In this document: positions 11,118 to 20,955 of the stretch, one piece after another
Numbering within the stretch: position 1 is the stretch's first letter
How the letters are laid out: each line of letters begins with the position of its first letter
Assembly: GCF_005239225.2 (NCBI RefSeq)
Contig: NC_133293.1
Span: 3,472,001-3,536,000, forward strand
Length of the DNA: 64,000 nucleotides
Direction: 5' to 3'
Source: Populus alba
Taxonomy: Eukaryota > Streptophyta > Magnoliopsida > Malpighiales > Salicaceae
The notes under the pieces: generated by a model
Told to the model about the DNA's origin: nothing
The model's input: only the letters and a program-made list of their open reading frames with translations
Database searches by the model: none
Made by a program: the position numbers and the translations under genes

Positions 11118-11995
11118 TGATACGATCCAAGCAAAGTCAAATTCGGATTTTGACGTAAAATGTGCAACTATCCAGTTTTGCGGCAATAGTCATAATTCTC
11201 AATCCTACCATTGGATCGGGCTGAAATTTTACATGGAGGCTCCTGACATGTTTGCCTACCTTGGGTTAAAATATCATGCCCATCGGAGTCCGGCAAGACA
11301 TCCTGACACGGGTCAACATAGGTTGTACGAGTTTTGTTATTTACTTCCTTTTGACTTGTGGACTTCCTATTTGGCTAGGATTCTTTTCCTAAAAGGATGT
11401 GGCAGCTTATTTTAGAAATCTCTTAATTCTACAAAGATCTTTAATGGGCTGCAACATAGTTTCCAAGTGTGGCAAGGATTCATAAATGTTCAGAATCCTT
11501 TTCTTACAAGGATTCATTATTCATCCTAGCTACAAAAAAGAAAGAAGATTTCAGAACTAATTCTAACCTTCAAATTTGATTCTCCTAGCTTATATGGGAC
11601 TTCTAAAGGGCAACAAATCTGATCCTATCATATTTAGGATTTTAAATTCGGATTTATTTATTTTATTATTATTTTCTTCTTATTTTAGGGTTTATTTATA
11701 TTACTTGGGTTTAATTGTAAGTGGGCATCATATAAGTCCACATAAAGGGTCCATTAAGGTTTATTTTAGTTTGGAGTCATTATAAATAAGGGCATGACCA
11801 GAGATGTAAGGCTAGACAATTCAGATTAATAAAACTTTTTATTTGTTGCACTTTGTATGTGTGTGTGTGTTGGTGAGATAATCTCCCTTTCATGGTTCTC
11901 TAAAGAACTGAAAAACAACTTATCAAAGAACAATTGTCTTCGTGGCGTCATCCTTATACTTCTCGTTCGCGAATCAATATTCATTGGGTGGGGGT
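11118..11995 (+). mobile_element. LTR B copy, left part (split by the Athila composite)
   Basis: Plus-strand LTR starting TGATACGATCCAAG at 11118. It is collinear with the reverse complement of the solo LTR 5838-6888 up to 'attgggtggggg', where Athila LTR sequence begins. The missing end of the LTR is found 20.5 kb away at 32525-32672, followed by a PBS. It includes a (TG)n run near 11858-11870. Confidence 0.8.
11991..11995. repeat. 5-bp target-site duplication ggggt (left copy; right copy 32525-32529)
   Basis: The uninterrupted LTR family reads 'ggtgggggtctcc'. Here 'ggggt' precedes the Athila LTR, and at 32525 'ggggt' follows the Athila LTR terminus 'gtgtca' before 'ctccgtttcc' resumes. 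Five-base duplications are typical of Ty3/gypsy integration. One extra g lies between the repeat and the TG. Confidence 0.7.
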
Positions 11996-11996
11996 G

Positions 11997-12276
11997 TGAT
12001 TAGTACTTAAAAGTGCATGTTTATCAAGGTTTTATATCATCATTTTGCACTTGAAGTATCAATAACTCCTTAACTAAAGCATGTTTTATAATAACAAGTT
12101 TGATACTATAAGATACCTTAATTTATGGTAAATGCTCATCTTAAATGCAGGCCTATCACATAAATAAAAGGATTGATTGATGAGTTTAAGTATTGAAAGT
12201 GAAAGGACAAAGAGATGACCAAACTTAGAAAATTGATCGGTAATGGGATCATATTTGGAGCTCTAGATCTCGGATT
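11997..12276 (+). mobile_element. Outer Athila element: 5' LTR, first 280 bp
   Basis: TGATTAGTACTTAAAAGTGC onward matches the reverse complement of the LTRs ending at 22381 and 32485. Homology stops at 'cggatttag' (about 12276), where chromovirus coding sequence starts. The LTR continues at 15258-15433. Roughly 1.2 kb of the middle is missing compared with the 1.7-kb full LTR. Confidence 0.8.
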
Positions 12277-13171
12277 TAGTGAGAAGTTAAGTGGAGCGAC
12301 CTTGAACTATCCAACTTACGATAAAGAACTCTATGCATTGGTAAGAGCACTTGAGACATGACAGCATTACTTATGGCCAAAAGAGTTTGTAATCCATTCA
12401 GATCATGAGTCCTTGAAACATCTGAAAAGACAAGGTAAGTTGAATAGGAGGCATGCAAAATGGGTTGAATTCATTGAAACTTTCCCTTACGTAATCAAGT
12501 ATAAGCAAGGGAAAGAGAACATCGTAGCTGATGCACTCTCGCGCAGGTATGTTCTTTTACACACCATGAATACTAGATTGTTAGGTTTTGAATATGTGAA
12601 GGAATTGTATGATAATGACTCTGACTTTGCTGAGATTTATAATGCATGTGGACATTCGGCTTTCGGTAAGTTTTATTTGATGGATGGTTATTTGTCAAAG
12701 AGAATAGATTGTGTGTTCCTACTAGTTCTTTGCGTGAATTGCTTGTTCGTGAAGCACATGGGGGTGGTTTAATGGGTCACTTTGGGGTTGCGAAAACCTT
12801 GGATGTATTGCATGAGCATTTCTATTGGCCAAAGATGAAAAGAGATGTGCAACGAATTTGTGAACAGTGTATTGCTTGTAGAAAGGCAAAATATAGAGTA
12901 CAACCGCATGGACTATATACACCACTACCTGTGCCTACTGAACCTTGGGTAGATATCTCTATGGACTTTGTTTTAGGTTTACCTAGGTCAAAGAAAGGTA
13001 GAGACTATCTTTGTTGTGGTTGATAGGTTTTCTAAAATGGCGCATTTCATTGCATGCCATAAAACAGATGATGCATCTCATATTGCGGACTTGTTCTTTA
13101 GAGAGATTGTACGTTTGCATGGCATTCCTAAGAGTATAGTGTCAGATCGTGATGTTAAGTTCCTTAGTTAC

Positions 13172-13910
13172 TTTTTTTTTTGGTAAGCTGACTTATGTAT
13201 TAAAAGAAAACGATACAAAGAATATAATGGGCATACCCAAGATTTACAATGTGAACAGAAACGAAAACCAACAAATGGCTACAGGCTAGCCATATAACAC
13301 AACAAAAACTTAGACCAACTAGATATGCTAAGGGTACAAAAACAACCAGCTAAACATCAAATTAAGAGTCCATGTTATTGACCCTCCAAAGTCTTTGGAT
13401 CCTTATGTTTTCATCTGTTTGTTGAACGTTCCTCATCAAAACAAGCTTATCGCGAATGATACATTCGATTTGATCAAAAACCAAATTCAAAGCTTTAGAC
13501 ACATCTGCAAAGATCCTCGCGTTCCGTTCTTGCCAGATACAATACACTGTAGCTGCGAAACCCAGTTTACGAGAAAAGTTGACGAAACTTTTGCCATGCC
13601 AAGTGACAATGCCTAATCGAATCCATTCATCCAAACTTTTTGTCATTCTTGGAATGTCGCATCTGTCACAAACATTCCACCATAATGCTTTCGTATAGGA
13701 GCATTCAAAGAACAAGTGGCTGTGATCTTCATTATTGTGGAGACAGAGTGAGCACCTATTGGGACCATGAATACCAAACCGATGAAGTCTATCCTGCGTT
13801 GAGAGTTTCCGTTGGATAGCCACCCATAGAAGAAATGCATGTCTTGGGACAGCATTCTTGAACCACACGATGTCATGCCAATCAACCATTTGATGATGAA
13901 TAGACCTTAT
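13172..13910 (-). mobile_element. 5'-truncated LINE fragment with RT zinc-binding domain
   Basis: Inserted into the integrase core of element C. On the minus strand a 175-residue frame (13889-13362) reads as the zf-RVT domain found at the end of plant LINE ORF2. It has WHDIVWFKNAVPRHAFLLW, then C-x2-C (CSLC), H-x3-H-type residues (HSHLFFEC) and IWQERNARIF. The plus-strand T10 at 13172-13181 marks the poly(A) tail. The 5' end is truncated, the common outcome of LINE integration. The reading frame is still open, so the insertion may be fairly recent. Confidence 0.85.
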
Positions 13911-14533
13911 AGGGAAAGTTGGGAACTAAACTCTTATTTTCGACAACATGCCATCCTCAAACAAATGGACAAACTGAGGTAGTGAATAGAACATTATCCC
14001 AACTTTTACGTGTTGTAATTCAAAAGAATTTGAAAAGTTGGGAAGAATGTTTGCCTTTTGTTGAGTTTGCTTATAATAGAACTGTGCATTCAACTACTAC
14101 TTTTTCTCCTTTTGAAATTGTTTATGGTTTTAATCCACTAACTCCTATGGACTTAATTCCTTTACCTTTTGAAGAAAGGGTAAGTTTAGATGGTGAAAAG
14201 AAGACAAAGATGGTGAGAGAACTCCATGAGGGAGTTCGACTACAAATAGAGAAAAAGAACAGACTTTACGCTTCTAAAGCAAATAAGGGACGTAAATTGG
14301 TTGTTTTCCAACCCGGTGATTGGGTATGGGTGCACATGCGTAAGGAACGATTTCCTAACCAAAGGAAATCAAAATTACAGCCTCGTGGTGATGGTCCTTT
14401 TCAGGTTTTAGAGAGAATCAATGACAACGCATACAAAATTGACCTTCCAGGTGAGTATAGTGTTAGTGCTACCTTTAATGTTGCTGATCTTACTTTGTTT
14501 GACACAGATTTTGATTCGAGATCGAATCCTTTC

Positions 14534-14547
14534 AAGGAGAAAGAGGA
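14534..14547 (+). other. Polypurine tract of element C
   Basis: AAGGAGAAAGAGGA lies directly before the TGATGCGG that opens the 3' LTR. It is at the same time in-frame pol coding sequence (Lys-Glu-Lys-Glu-Asp), so the PPT is inside the gene. Confidence 0.7.
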
Positions 14548-15257
14548 TGATGCGGACCAGCCCATAAACACCAGCAAGGACCCATTACATGTTCCAAATG
14601 GACCAATGACTCGGTCCAAGACAAAGACATTGAAGGACGCATTGAATGCATTGGTTTTGAAGGTTTCCACCATGTCAGAATTGGAAGGTCCATTGGAGTA
14701 TCAAGAGGAGATCCTAGTACATCTTATCCATGTGCAAGAGGGGTCCAATACAACCTTATTTGGGCCATGAGATAAGGGCTTTATTTTATTTTGTTAGCTA
14801 CAGCCCAAGGCTTGTTTAGGCTTAATTCATACTTTGTTTTAAGCTAGGATCCAAGGCTTGTTTGGATTAAGTTATGGGCTTTTCATTTTAGGGTTTTGGG
14901 CCAGTTTTGAGTGGACCTCATATAAGTCCACATAAAGGGTCCATTAGGGTTAACTTTTCAAGAACTATTTATACTCATGTAGGCCAAAATTTCGGCAGCT
15001 TTGATGATTATTATTATGAATTTTTCAGTTTTAACGTGTGAGAGTGATTCTTGCATTCTTCAGTTCTTGAACGAACTGAATCTGACTTATCGAAGATTAA
15101 CTGGCTTCCTGGCGTCATTCTACTCATTCCAATAGTGTTGGTGCCTTGGGACAGGTTTCCATTGTGTCGCACTCATATCAGACCTATTTCGGCTTTCCGG
15201 GATCAGATCTTAATCTTGATTGTGGGTTGCGTGACCACGTGAAGACGAGGTTCGCAT
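14548..15257 (+). mobile_element. 3' LTR of element C, containing the end of the pol frame
   Basis: 710-bp LTR with a terminal inverted repeat: it opens TGATGCGGACC and ends GGTTCGCATCA, 10 of 11 positions pairing. The pol frame continues 220 bp into it (TSKDPLHVPNGPMTRSKTK and onward) and stops at about 14770. It is homologous to the element A LTR at 2291-3004. After the LTR end the outer Athila LTR resumes. Confidence 0.82.
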
Positions 15258-15433
15258 CATCATCATCATTATTATTATTATTACTATTATTGTTGTTGTT
15301 GTTGTTGTTGTTGTCTTGTTATTTATAATTTATACAATTAACCTCTCTGTGGTTCAACCCCGGTCTTGTCGGGTTATTTATTACTTCGACACTCCTGCAC
15401 TTGGGAGAAGACATCAAGCTTTTGGTCGTGTCA
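15258..15433 (+). mobile_element. Outer Athila element: 5' LTR, last part
   Basis: Resumes with the internal AT/GTT microsatellite (15258-15315), then 'aacctctctgtggttc' and 'ttattacttcgacactcctg', and ends 'ggtcgtgtca' at 15433. It matches the reverse complement of 30756-30900. Confidence 0.8.
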
Positions 15434-15439
15434 AGTTTT

Positions 15440-15455
15440 TGGCGCCGTTGCCGGG
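15440..15455 (+). other. Primer-binding site of the outer Athila element (tRNA-Asp)
   Basis: TGGCGCCGTTGCCGGG, seven bases after the LTR end, is complementary to the 3' end of plant tRNA-Asp (...CCCGGCAACGGCGCCA). One G is missing from the usual GGGG that follows. tRNA-Asp priming is characteristic of Athila/Tat-type elements. Confidence 0.85.
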
Positions 15456-15664
15456 AGGTAAATTCTTGTATAAATTATAATATTTAATTTATTTTCTCTT
15501 TTCACTTTTCATTTTATCTAACTTTTGTTTTCTTTGTTTTGTTTTGTTTCTTTTTCTTCTATTTTCTTTTCTTCCTTTTATTCTATTTTTACACGTGCAT
15601 GAGAGTTTGGTCACGTACATTAAGTGGTTGACTTTGTAGGGTATCCTCATCATTTTCAGAAAAT

Positions 15665-17616
15665 ATGGCCGAAGAAGATAATCAATCGCTTCATAATGAG
15701 AATAATGAGAATAACTGTATGAGAACACTTAGAGACCACATGAATCCCACAAGAACAAGTGCACCCTCATGCATAGTTTTCCCTCCTGATGCATCTCATT
15801 TTAATTTTAAGCCAGACATTATTCAACTTTTACCTTCTTTTCATGGTTTAGACCTAGAAAATCCATACTTGCATTTAAGGGAATTTGAGGAGGTCTGTAA
15901 TATCTATAATGACTCAAATTATAGCATGAACATCATTCGATTAAAGCTTTTTCCTTTTTCCTTAAAAGATCAAGCTAAAACATGGCTACAAAATTTGAGA
16001 CCAGGATCCATTCGCGATTGGGATGAAATGCAACAACAATTTTTAAAGAAGTTTTTTCCGTCTCACAAAACAAACTCTTTCAAAAGACAAATCATCACTT
16101 TCACTCAAAAACCAGGAGAAACATTTTACCAATGTTGGGATAGGTATCGAGATTTGCTTAATACTTGCCCTCATCATGGTTTTGAAACATGGAGATTGGT
16201 TTCACATTTTTATGTAGGTTTAACACCTAGAGATATGCAAATGGTTGAATTGATGTGCAATGGAACTTTCAAAGATAAAGACCTTAATGAAGCAATGCAG
16301 TACCTAGACTTGCTAGCTGAAAATGCTCAAAATTGGGACACCACAGGTACTTATGAGGCACCAAGTAAAACTCAACCTCATACATCTAGTGGAGGTATGC
16401 ACAACCTTAGGGAAGATCATGACCTCTAAGCCAAGTTTGCATCTTTAGCTAGAAAAGTCGAAGCACTTGAATTGAAAAAGAGTGGTCAATTAAAATCTGT
16501 TCAAGACATTGTGTGTCAAATCTGTGAAACCAAGGAACACTAAACAAATGATTGTCCAACTTTGCCTTCTTTTAGGGAATGCCTCCATGAACAAGCTTAT
16601 ACTTTAAACAGTTTCCAAAGACCCAACCATAACCCATACTCACAAACGTATAACCCTGGTTAAAGAAATCACCCAAATTTTAGTTGGAAGACTGATAGCA
16701 ACAACGCACAACTTCACAGCCACCGTTTCAAGCACACCATAATTTTCAAAATTCTCGTGGATATGCACCTCCTTATGCTCCACCTCCTAGAAGAAATCTT
16801 GAGGAAACATTGCATGCATTCATTGAAAAGCAGGAGACAATCAACACTCAACTTGCTCAAAGCATGACAGATTTTAAAGATGCTCTTGCAAAATTAACAT
16901 CTGCTCTTAGTTTCCAAGAGAAAGGTAAGTTTCCATCTCAATCACAGCAAAATCCAAAAGGGAAATACAATGAAAATGCTAGTAGTTCTGGAAGCCAACA
17001 CATGGATCAAGTCAAATCAGTCATCACTCTTCGTAGTGGTAAGGTTATTGAAAATCCATTCTTGAACCTTGTGAGAAAGATGATGAGTCTATCTCTGAGG
17101 GTAAGGAAGGGGTTGAACCTGAACATTGCAAAGAAAAGGCTAATTGCCCGCCAGCACTTCCATTTCCTTATGCCATGAACAAACAAAGGAAAGTCAATCA
17201 CAACTCTGAAATCTTTGAAACTTTCAAACAGGTAAGGATCAATATACCTTTGTTGGATGCTATTAAACAGGTTCCTTCCTATGCTAAATTTTTGAAAGAT
17301 CTATGCACTGTGAAGAGAAAACTGAATGTGAAAAAGAAAGCCTTTTTAGCCGAACAAGTAAGTGCCATTCTTCAAAACAATAATGCTTTGAAATATAAAG
17401 ACCCTGGTTGTCCTACAATTTCTTGCTTTATTGGAGAACATAAAATTGAAAGAGCCTTACTTGATCTTGGAGCTAGTGTGAATTTACTTCCATATTCAGT
17501 CTTTCAAAGTCTCAATCTAGGTGAGTTAAAACCAACCTCTATAACTCTTTTACTTGCTGATAGATCTGTAAAAGTGCCTAGAGGAATAGTTGAGGATGTG
17601 TTAGTACAAGTTGATA
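15665..17616 (+). pseudogene. Athila gag and protease of the outer element
   Basis: The ATG at 15665 opens a 254-residue frame with the gag core: LPSFHGLDLENPYLHLREFE, then AKTWLQNLRPGSIRDWDEMQ, FYQCWDRYRDLLNTCPHHGF and VSHFYVGLTPRD. A stop at 16427 ends it, but the frame continues past it to a zinc knuckle C-x2-C-x4-H-x4-C (CQICETKEH-stop-TNDC) near 16516-16560, itself interrupted by a stop. Further pieces at 16810-17178 and 17175-17615 end in the protease, with the Athila-type active site LLDLGASVNLLP at about 17458-17493. At about 17616 the protease joins directly to the integrase tail, with the rest of pol deleted. Confidence 0.88.
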
Positions 17617-17973
17617 AAATTACAAATAAATGAGCTTGAGGAAATTAGAAATGATGCATATGACAATTCAAGAATTCATAAAGCAAGAATCAAAGAGTTT
17701 CATGACAAGAAAATACTGAGAAAAACATTCAATGTTGGTCAAAAAGTCTTGCTTTATGATTCTCGACTCCATTTATTTCCTGGAAAACTAAGATCAAGAT
17801 GGAGCGGTCCTTTTATTGTGAAACATGTGTATCCATATGGGGCCTGTGATATCGAGAATCCAAAGAATGACAATGTTTTCAAGGTAAATGGGCATCGGTT
17901 GAAAGTTTATTTTGATAATTTTTCAGTTGAAAATGACTCTACTGAATTGAGTGATCATGTATATAAAGATTGA
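17617..17973 (+). pseudogene. Athila integrase C-terminal remnant, outer element
   Basis: Begins at the deletion joint and reads [20 protein letters not shown], then [40 protein letters not shown] and a stop after DHVYKD. This is the same as the last 115 residues of the inner element's integrase (25622-25269). Core catalytic residues are missing, so no function is possible. Confidence 0.88.
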
Positions 17974-18183
17974 TTATTTTTCTCATATTGTTTTGTGTTT
18001 GTTTTGGTGTATCTTTTGTTTTGTTAGTTTCTCTCACCCTGGTCAAATGGCGGATAACGGTACTCCGTGACTCTTAAGTTGGTTCTTTCAGTTTCCCATG
18101 ATAACTAATATCTGTGTATATAATTGTGCAATTCTCTGCTCTTTCTTCTTTCGTTGAATCTCCCATCCAATTCTCATTTGAAA

Positions 18184-18733
18184 ATGGACACCACTCTTGA
18201 AAAATTGAAAAAGTATTTTCCCGCTCTGCCTCAGAATACGATTACAAAAATTTACCGTGCTAGGTGTGAAAGATTTGAGGTTGTTAATGAACCATGGAAT
18301 TCCTGAAGATATTTGTTGGCTGATTGAAGCAAAGGTCTGATTATCAGGCGAGTCCTCCAATTCTTTCATTTCACACATGCCTAGAACAGGTAAAAGCACT
18401 TTTGCAAAGAAACGTCATGCAAAACGACTGAAAGTCTATCACAGATGTGCCAGATGGACTTGTAATGCGACATGTCGTTCTTTAGGAATGGTATCTGTAA
18501 ACCGTGAAGATAAAATACAATTCATTAAGGATGGCCTGAGTAAGGGGTCTTTAGATAATCTTTTGTTGACCCTTGAGACGCATCCTAGTGGAGATGTGCA
18601 TCGTATAATTCATGATTTATGGCCACAATTCCATAAAGAACATGATCGACTTAGTCTTGGGAATCTGACTAAAAAAGACCCTGTTTGCCAGTTTTTAAGA
18701 AAACTGGATGGGAAGCCTATCCCTGACCCATAG
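18184..18733 (+). pseudogene. ORF X, outer copy: cysteine-rich, carlavirus NABP-like protein
   Basis: Second extra gene of the Athila element, 210 bp after integrase and 240 bp before the LOG frame. It starts MDTTLEKLKKYFPALPQN at 18184 and ends DGKPIPDP-stop at 18733; when open it would be about 182 residues. Broken here by an extra T near 18275 and a stop replacing Arg at about 18339. The centre has a basic run (KSTFAKKRHAKRLK) followed by H-R-C-A-R-W-T-C-N-A-T-C; the first cysteine of the set is Tyr in this copy. A GIPEDI-type block, basic run, Cys cluster and later FIKDG recall the nucleic-acid-binding protein of carlaviruses. That is a motif-level judgement; see the inner copy for the intact cysteines. 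Confidence 0.6.
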
Positions 18734-18860
18734 AGGATGTTTAAGCCGTTCTTGGACGTAAAACCAAGGGAAGATGTGAGCCACAATCACAACTACCTGT
18801 ACATACATGCTTTGTCAAAATAAATAAATAAAGAGAGAGAGAGTGTGAGACTACAGCTGG

Positions 18861-18872
18861 CCTATATATAGG
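18861..18872 (+). promoter_or_regulatory. Possible TATA box upstream of the outer LOG copy
   Basis: CTATATATAGG lies about 110 bp before the LOG start position. After it comes a pyrimidine-rich stretch (18900-18945) resembling a plant 5' untranslated leader. In the inner copy the equivalent site reads 'ctacatgtagg' (24379-24389), so the box is not conserved. Weak evidence only. Confidence 0.35.
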
Positions 18873-18973
18873 TGGTATGATTGCATTTTCACTTTTTCAT
18901 CTATAAATTCTTCTCTTCCTTCCCTTCATTTCTACTCATCCCATACATTCATCAAATATAGAAGTGTGTAGAA

Positions 18974-19624
18974 TTGACAGGTTCCTCAAGTCATCACATA
19001 AGAAATATTTGTGTTTTCGGTGGATCCAGCCCTAGGAAAGAAAAGGAGTTTTTAGAATCAGCAAATCATCTTGGTCAAGTACTAGCTGAGAGAAAGATTC
19101 ATTTAGTGTATGTGGGAGGCAGCTTTGGGTTAATGGGTGTTTCAATGGCTGCATTTTTAGGAGGCAGTCAAGTTTTGGGGGTTGTCCCTAAAGCTTTGAC
19201 AAATGGGGACATCAATGGAAAAATAATTGGAGAGGAAGTACAGGTTCCAACATTGTCTGATCGACTAAATGCCATGTTTAGCCATGCTGATGCCTTCATT
19301 GCCTTACCAGGTGGTCTGGGCGCATTGGAAGAGATCTTTCATATTTCTTCTTGGGCCCAACTGCACATTCACCATAAACCTATAGGTTTGTTAAATGTTA
19401 ATGGTTTTTATGATAAGTTGCTGTCTTTCCTTGATCAAGCTGTGGAACAGGAATTTCTAACATCTTCAGCATGCCAAATCATAATCTCTACTGCTACTGC
19501 TGAACAATTGATTGATCAACTACAATCTTTCATCCCTGTCATTGATCCTTGCATGAGTCGCCTAGATTGGTCAGCTAAGGAAAGCCGTAAAAAGCTTAGA
19601 TTAGATTTGAGCCTTCATCTGTGA
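18974..19624 (+). pseudogene. LOG-family cytokinin phosphoribohydrolase carried by Athila, outer copy
   Basis: 216 codons of a LOG protein, which releases active cytokinin bases from cytokinin riboside 5'-monophosphates. N-terminal ICVFGGSSP, VYVGGSFGLMG, the Arg of LSDRLNAMF and the signature region ALPGGLGALEE are all present. The signature Thr of PGGxGT is Ala here. The position equivalent to the start codon of the inner copy is TTG, not ATG, and one Gly codon is missing after GLMG. The first in-frame ATG is internal. No introns, although plant LOG genes normally have several. Probably inactive unless translated from a non-AUG codon. It sits between ORF X and the 3' untranslated end of the retrotransposon. 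Confidence 0.85.
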
Positions 19625-20676
19625 AACCTTGTGTCTTTTGGTTTTATTAATAGCATATTATTTTGTTTTGTTACTTATATTTGTTTAAGTGTGTTTCAGA
19701 TTTGTCATTGTTCGCTGTTTCAGGTGATGTCTTCTATACTCTATCTTTCTACCTTAGGACATTGAGGACAATGTCTCGTTTTGGTTGGGGGGAGAGGGTA
19801 GTAGTTTAAAAAAAAAAAAAAACTAACCAACTAATTGTTTTTGTTTTCACTTGATTCTGCTCATATACTCTTTTAACAAGTATTATTAAACCTTCATTTT
19901 CACACACACACTTTAACATATGATTGTGGGTTGCACATTGGATTATTACATTATTTATATTCTTTTGTTGAAGGTAACAACTAAGGGGAAGGGATAGTAT
20001 ATAATTTGCAAAAAAAAAAATTATTGATAATATTGATGATAATAAAAACGTAGATAAGTTTGGTTTCGTAGCCTCCCTAACCTAAGCAATTAAGCCCGAA
20101 GGGGTGTTTTAACACCTAATACCCTAAAGTCAACTGACTTGGGATCTATTGGCCCAAAGCTTGTTACATGGGTTAAGGAGAAAAGCTTAAGGGAATCAAA
20201 CATTGCACTATCTACGTATCAGTATCTGCAACCCGAGTTGTTTAGCTCGTACGGGTGTCTCAACACCTAATGCCCTAAGACCAACTGGTCTGGGAGTCAT
20301 TAGCCTAAAACTCGTTACATGGGTTAAAGATACATTGTGTTTTATGTTGTATGTGTATATAAATAAAAAAAAAAAAAAAAAAAAAAGTAATAATAATAAT
20401 AATCCTAACCCAAGGAAGTTCACCTTAAACATTTGAACATAATATTGTTTTCTTCCAACAAAAGCCCCATCATCTATGTTTTCATATATTGAGCACATAA
20501 AAAGAAGGTTTATTAATATCTTGTTTAAGAAGTATGAAGCAGTAATATAAATTTAATGAGAGTTTGTTTATCTAGATAGATTAATGGAAGTTGAATGATG
20601 AATGCCTTGCTTTGTGAAACTTGCAACTTGTTTATCTATTTTAACGCTTTAGATTACTAGGGACTAGTAATAAGCT
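19625..20676 (+). other. 3' untranslated end of the outer Athila element
   Basis: Non-coding, with 'ttgaggacaatgtctcg' and a purine tract (GGTTGGGGGGAGAGGG, about 19782-19797) like those that follow pol in Athila/Tat elements. A23 occurs at about 20364-20386. Two imperfect copies of 'cccgaaggggtgttttaacacctaat' / 'tcgtacgggtgtctcaacacctaat' lie at 20096 and 20248. It is inverted relative to 22395-23621. The second purine tract expected at about 20677 is interrupted. Confidence 0.7.
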
Positions 20677-20686
20677 GGTCGTGTCA
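20677..20686 (+). other. Abnormal joint between outer and inner Athila elements
   Basis: 'aataagct' (end of the outer internal region) runs into 'ggtcgtgtca', the terminal ten bases of the LTR in plus orientation. Directly after comes 'gcaggagtgtcg', the inner LTR in minus orientation minus its last ~33 bp. The outer 3' LTR is thus almost wholly missing at this side. Confidence 0.6.
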
Positions 20687-20923
20687 GCAGGAGTGTCGAA
20701 GTAATAAATAACCCGGCAAGACCGGGGTCGAACCACAGAGAGGTTAATTGTATAAATTATAAATAATAACGCAACAATCAAAATAATAACGATAATAATA
20801 ACAATAGTAGTACTAGTAATAGTAATAATAATAATAATACTCAGTACGTGGCGTTGTTATACCTGAGAATGATCTAAAAGATCGGGTCACAGGTTTCCAG
20901 CCTATATACTGAGTTTATGAACA

Positions 20924-20955
<32 letters not shown>

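Larger units (their letters stand above)
12277..14547 (+). pseudogene. Chromovirus pol 3' half: RNase H and integrase (element C)
   Basis: 5'-truncated pol frame starting inside RNase H ([19 protein letters not shown] at about 12282). [13 protein letters not shown] and [12 protein letters not shown] lead into integrase: zinc-binding [11 protein letters not shown] near 12860-12890, core Asp in [10 protein letters not shown] (about 12955), second Asp in IVSDRDVKF (about 13140) and Glu in GQTEVVNRTL (about 13970). The C-terminal GDGPFQVLERIND and LPGEYSVSATFNVADL follow at 14390-14500. Stops (for example 12361) and frameshifts break it, and a LINE fragment splits the core at 13172-13910. Gag, protease and RT are absent. 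The C-terminal style suits the CRM lineage, unproven. Confidence 0.9.
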
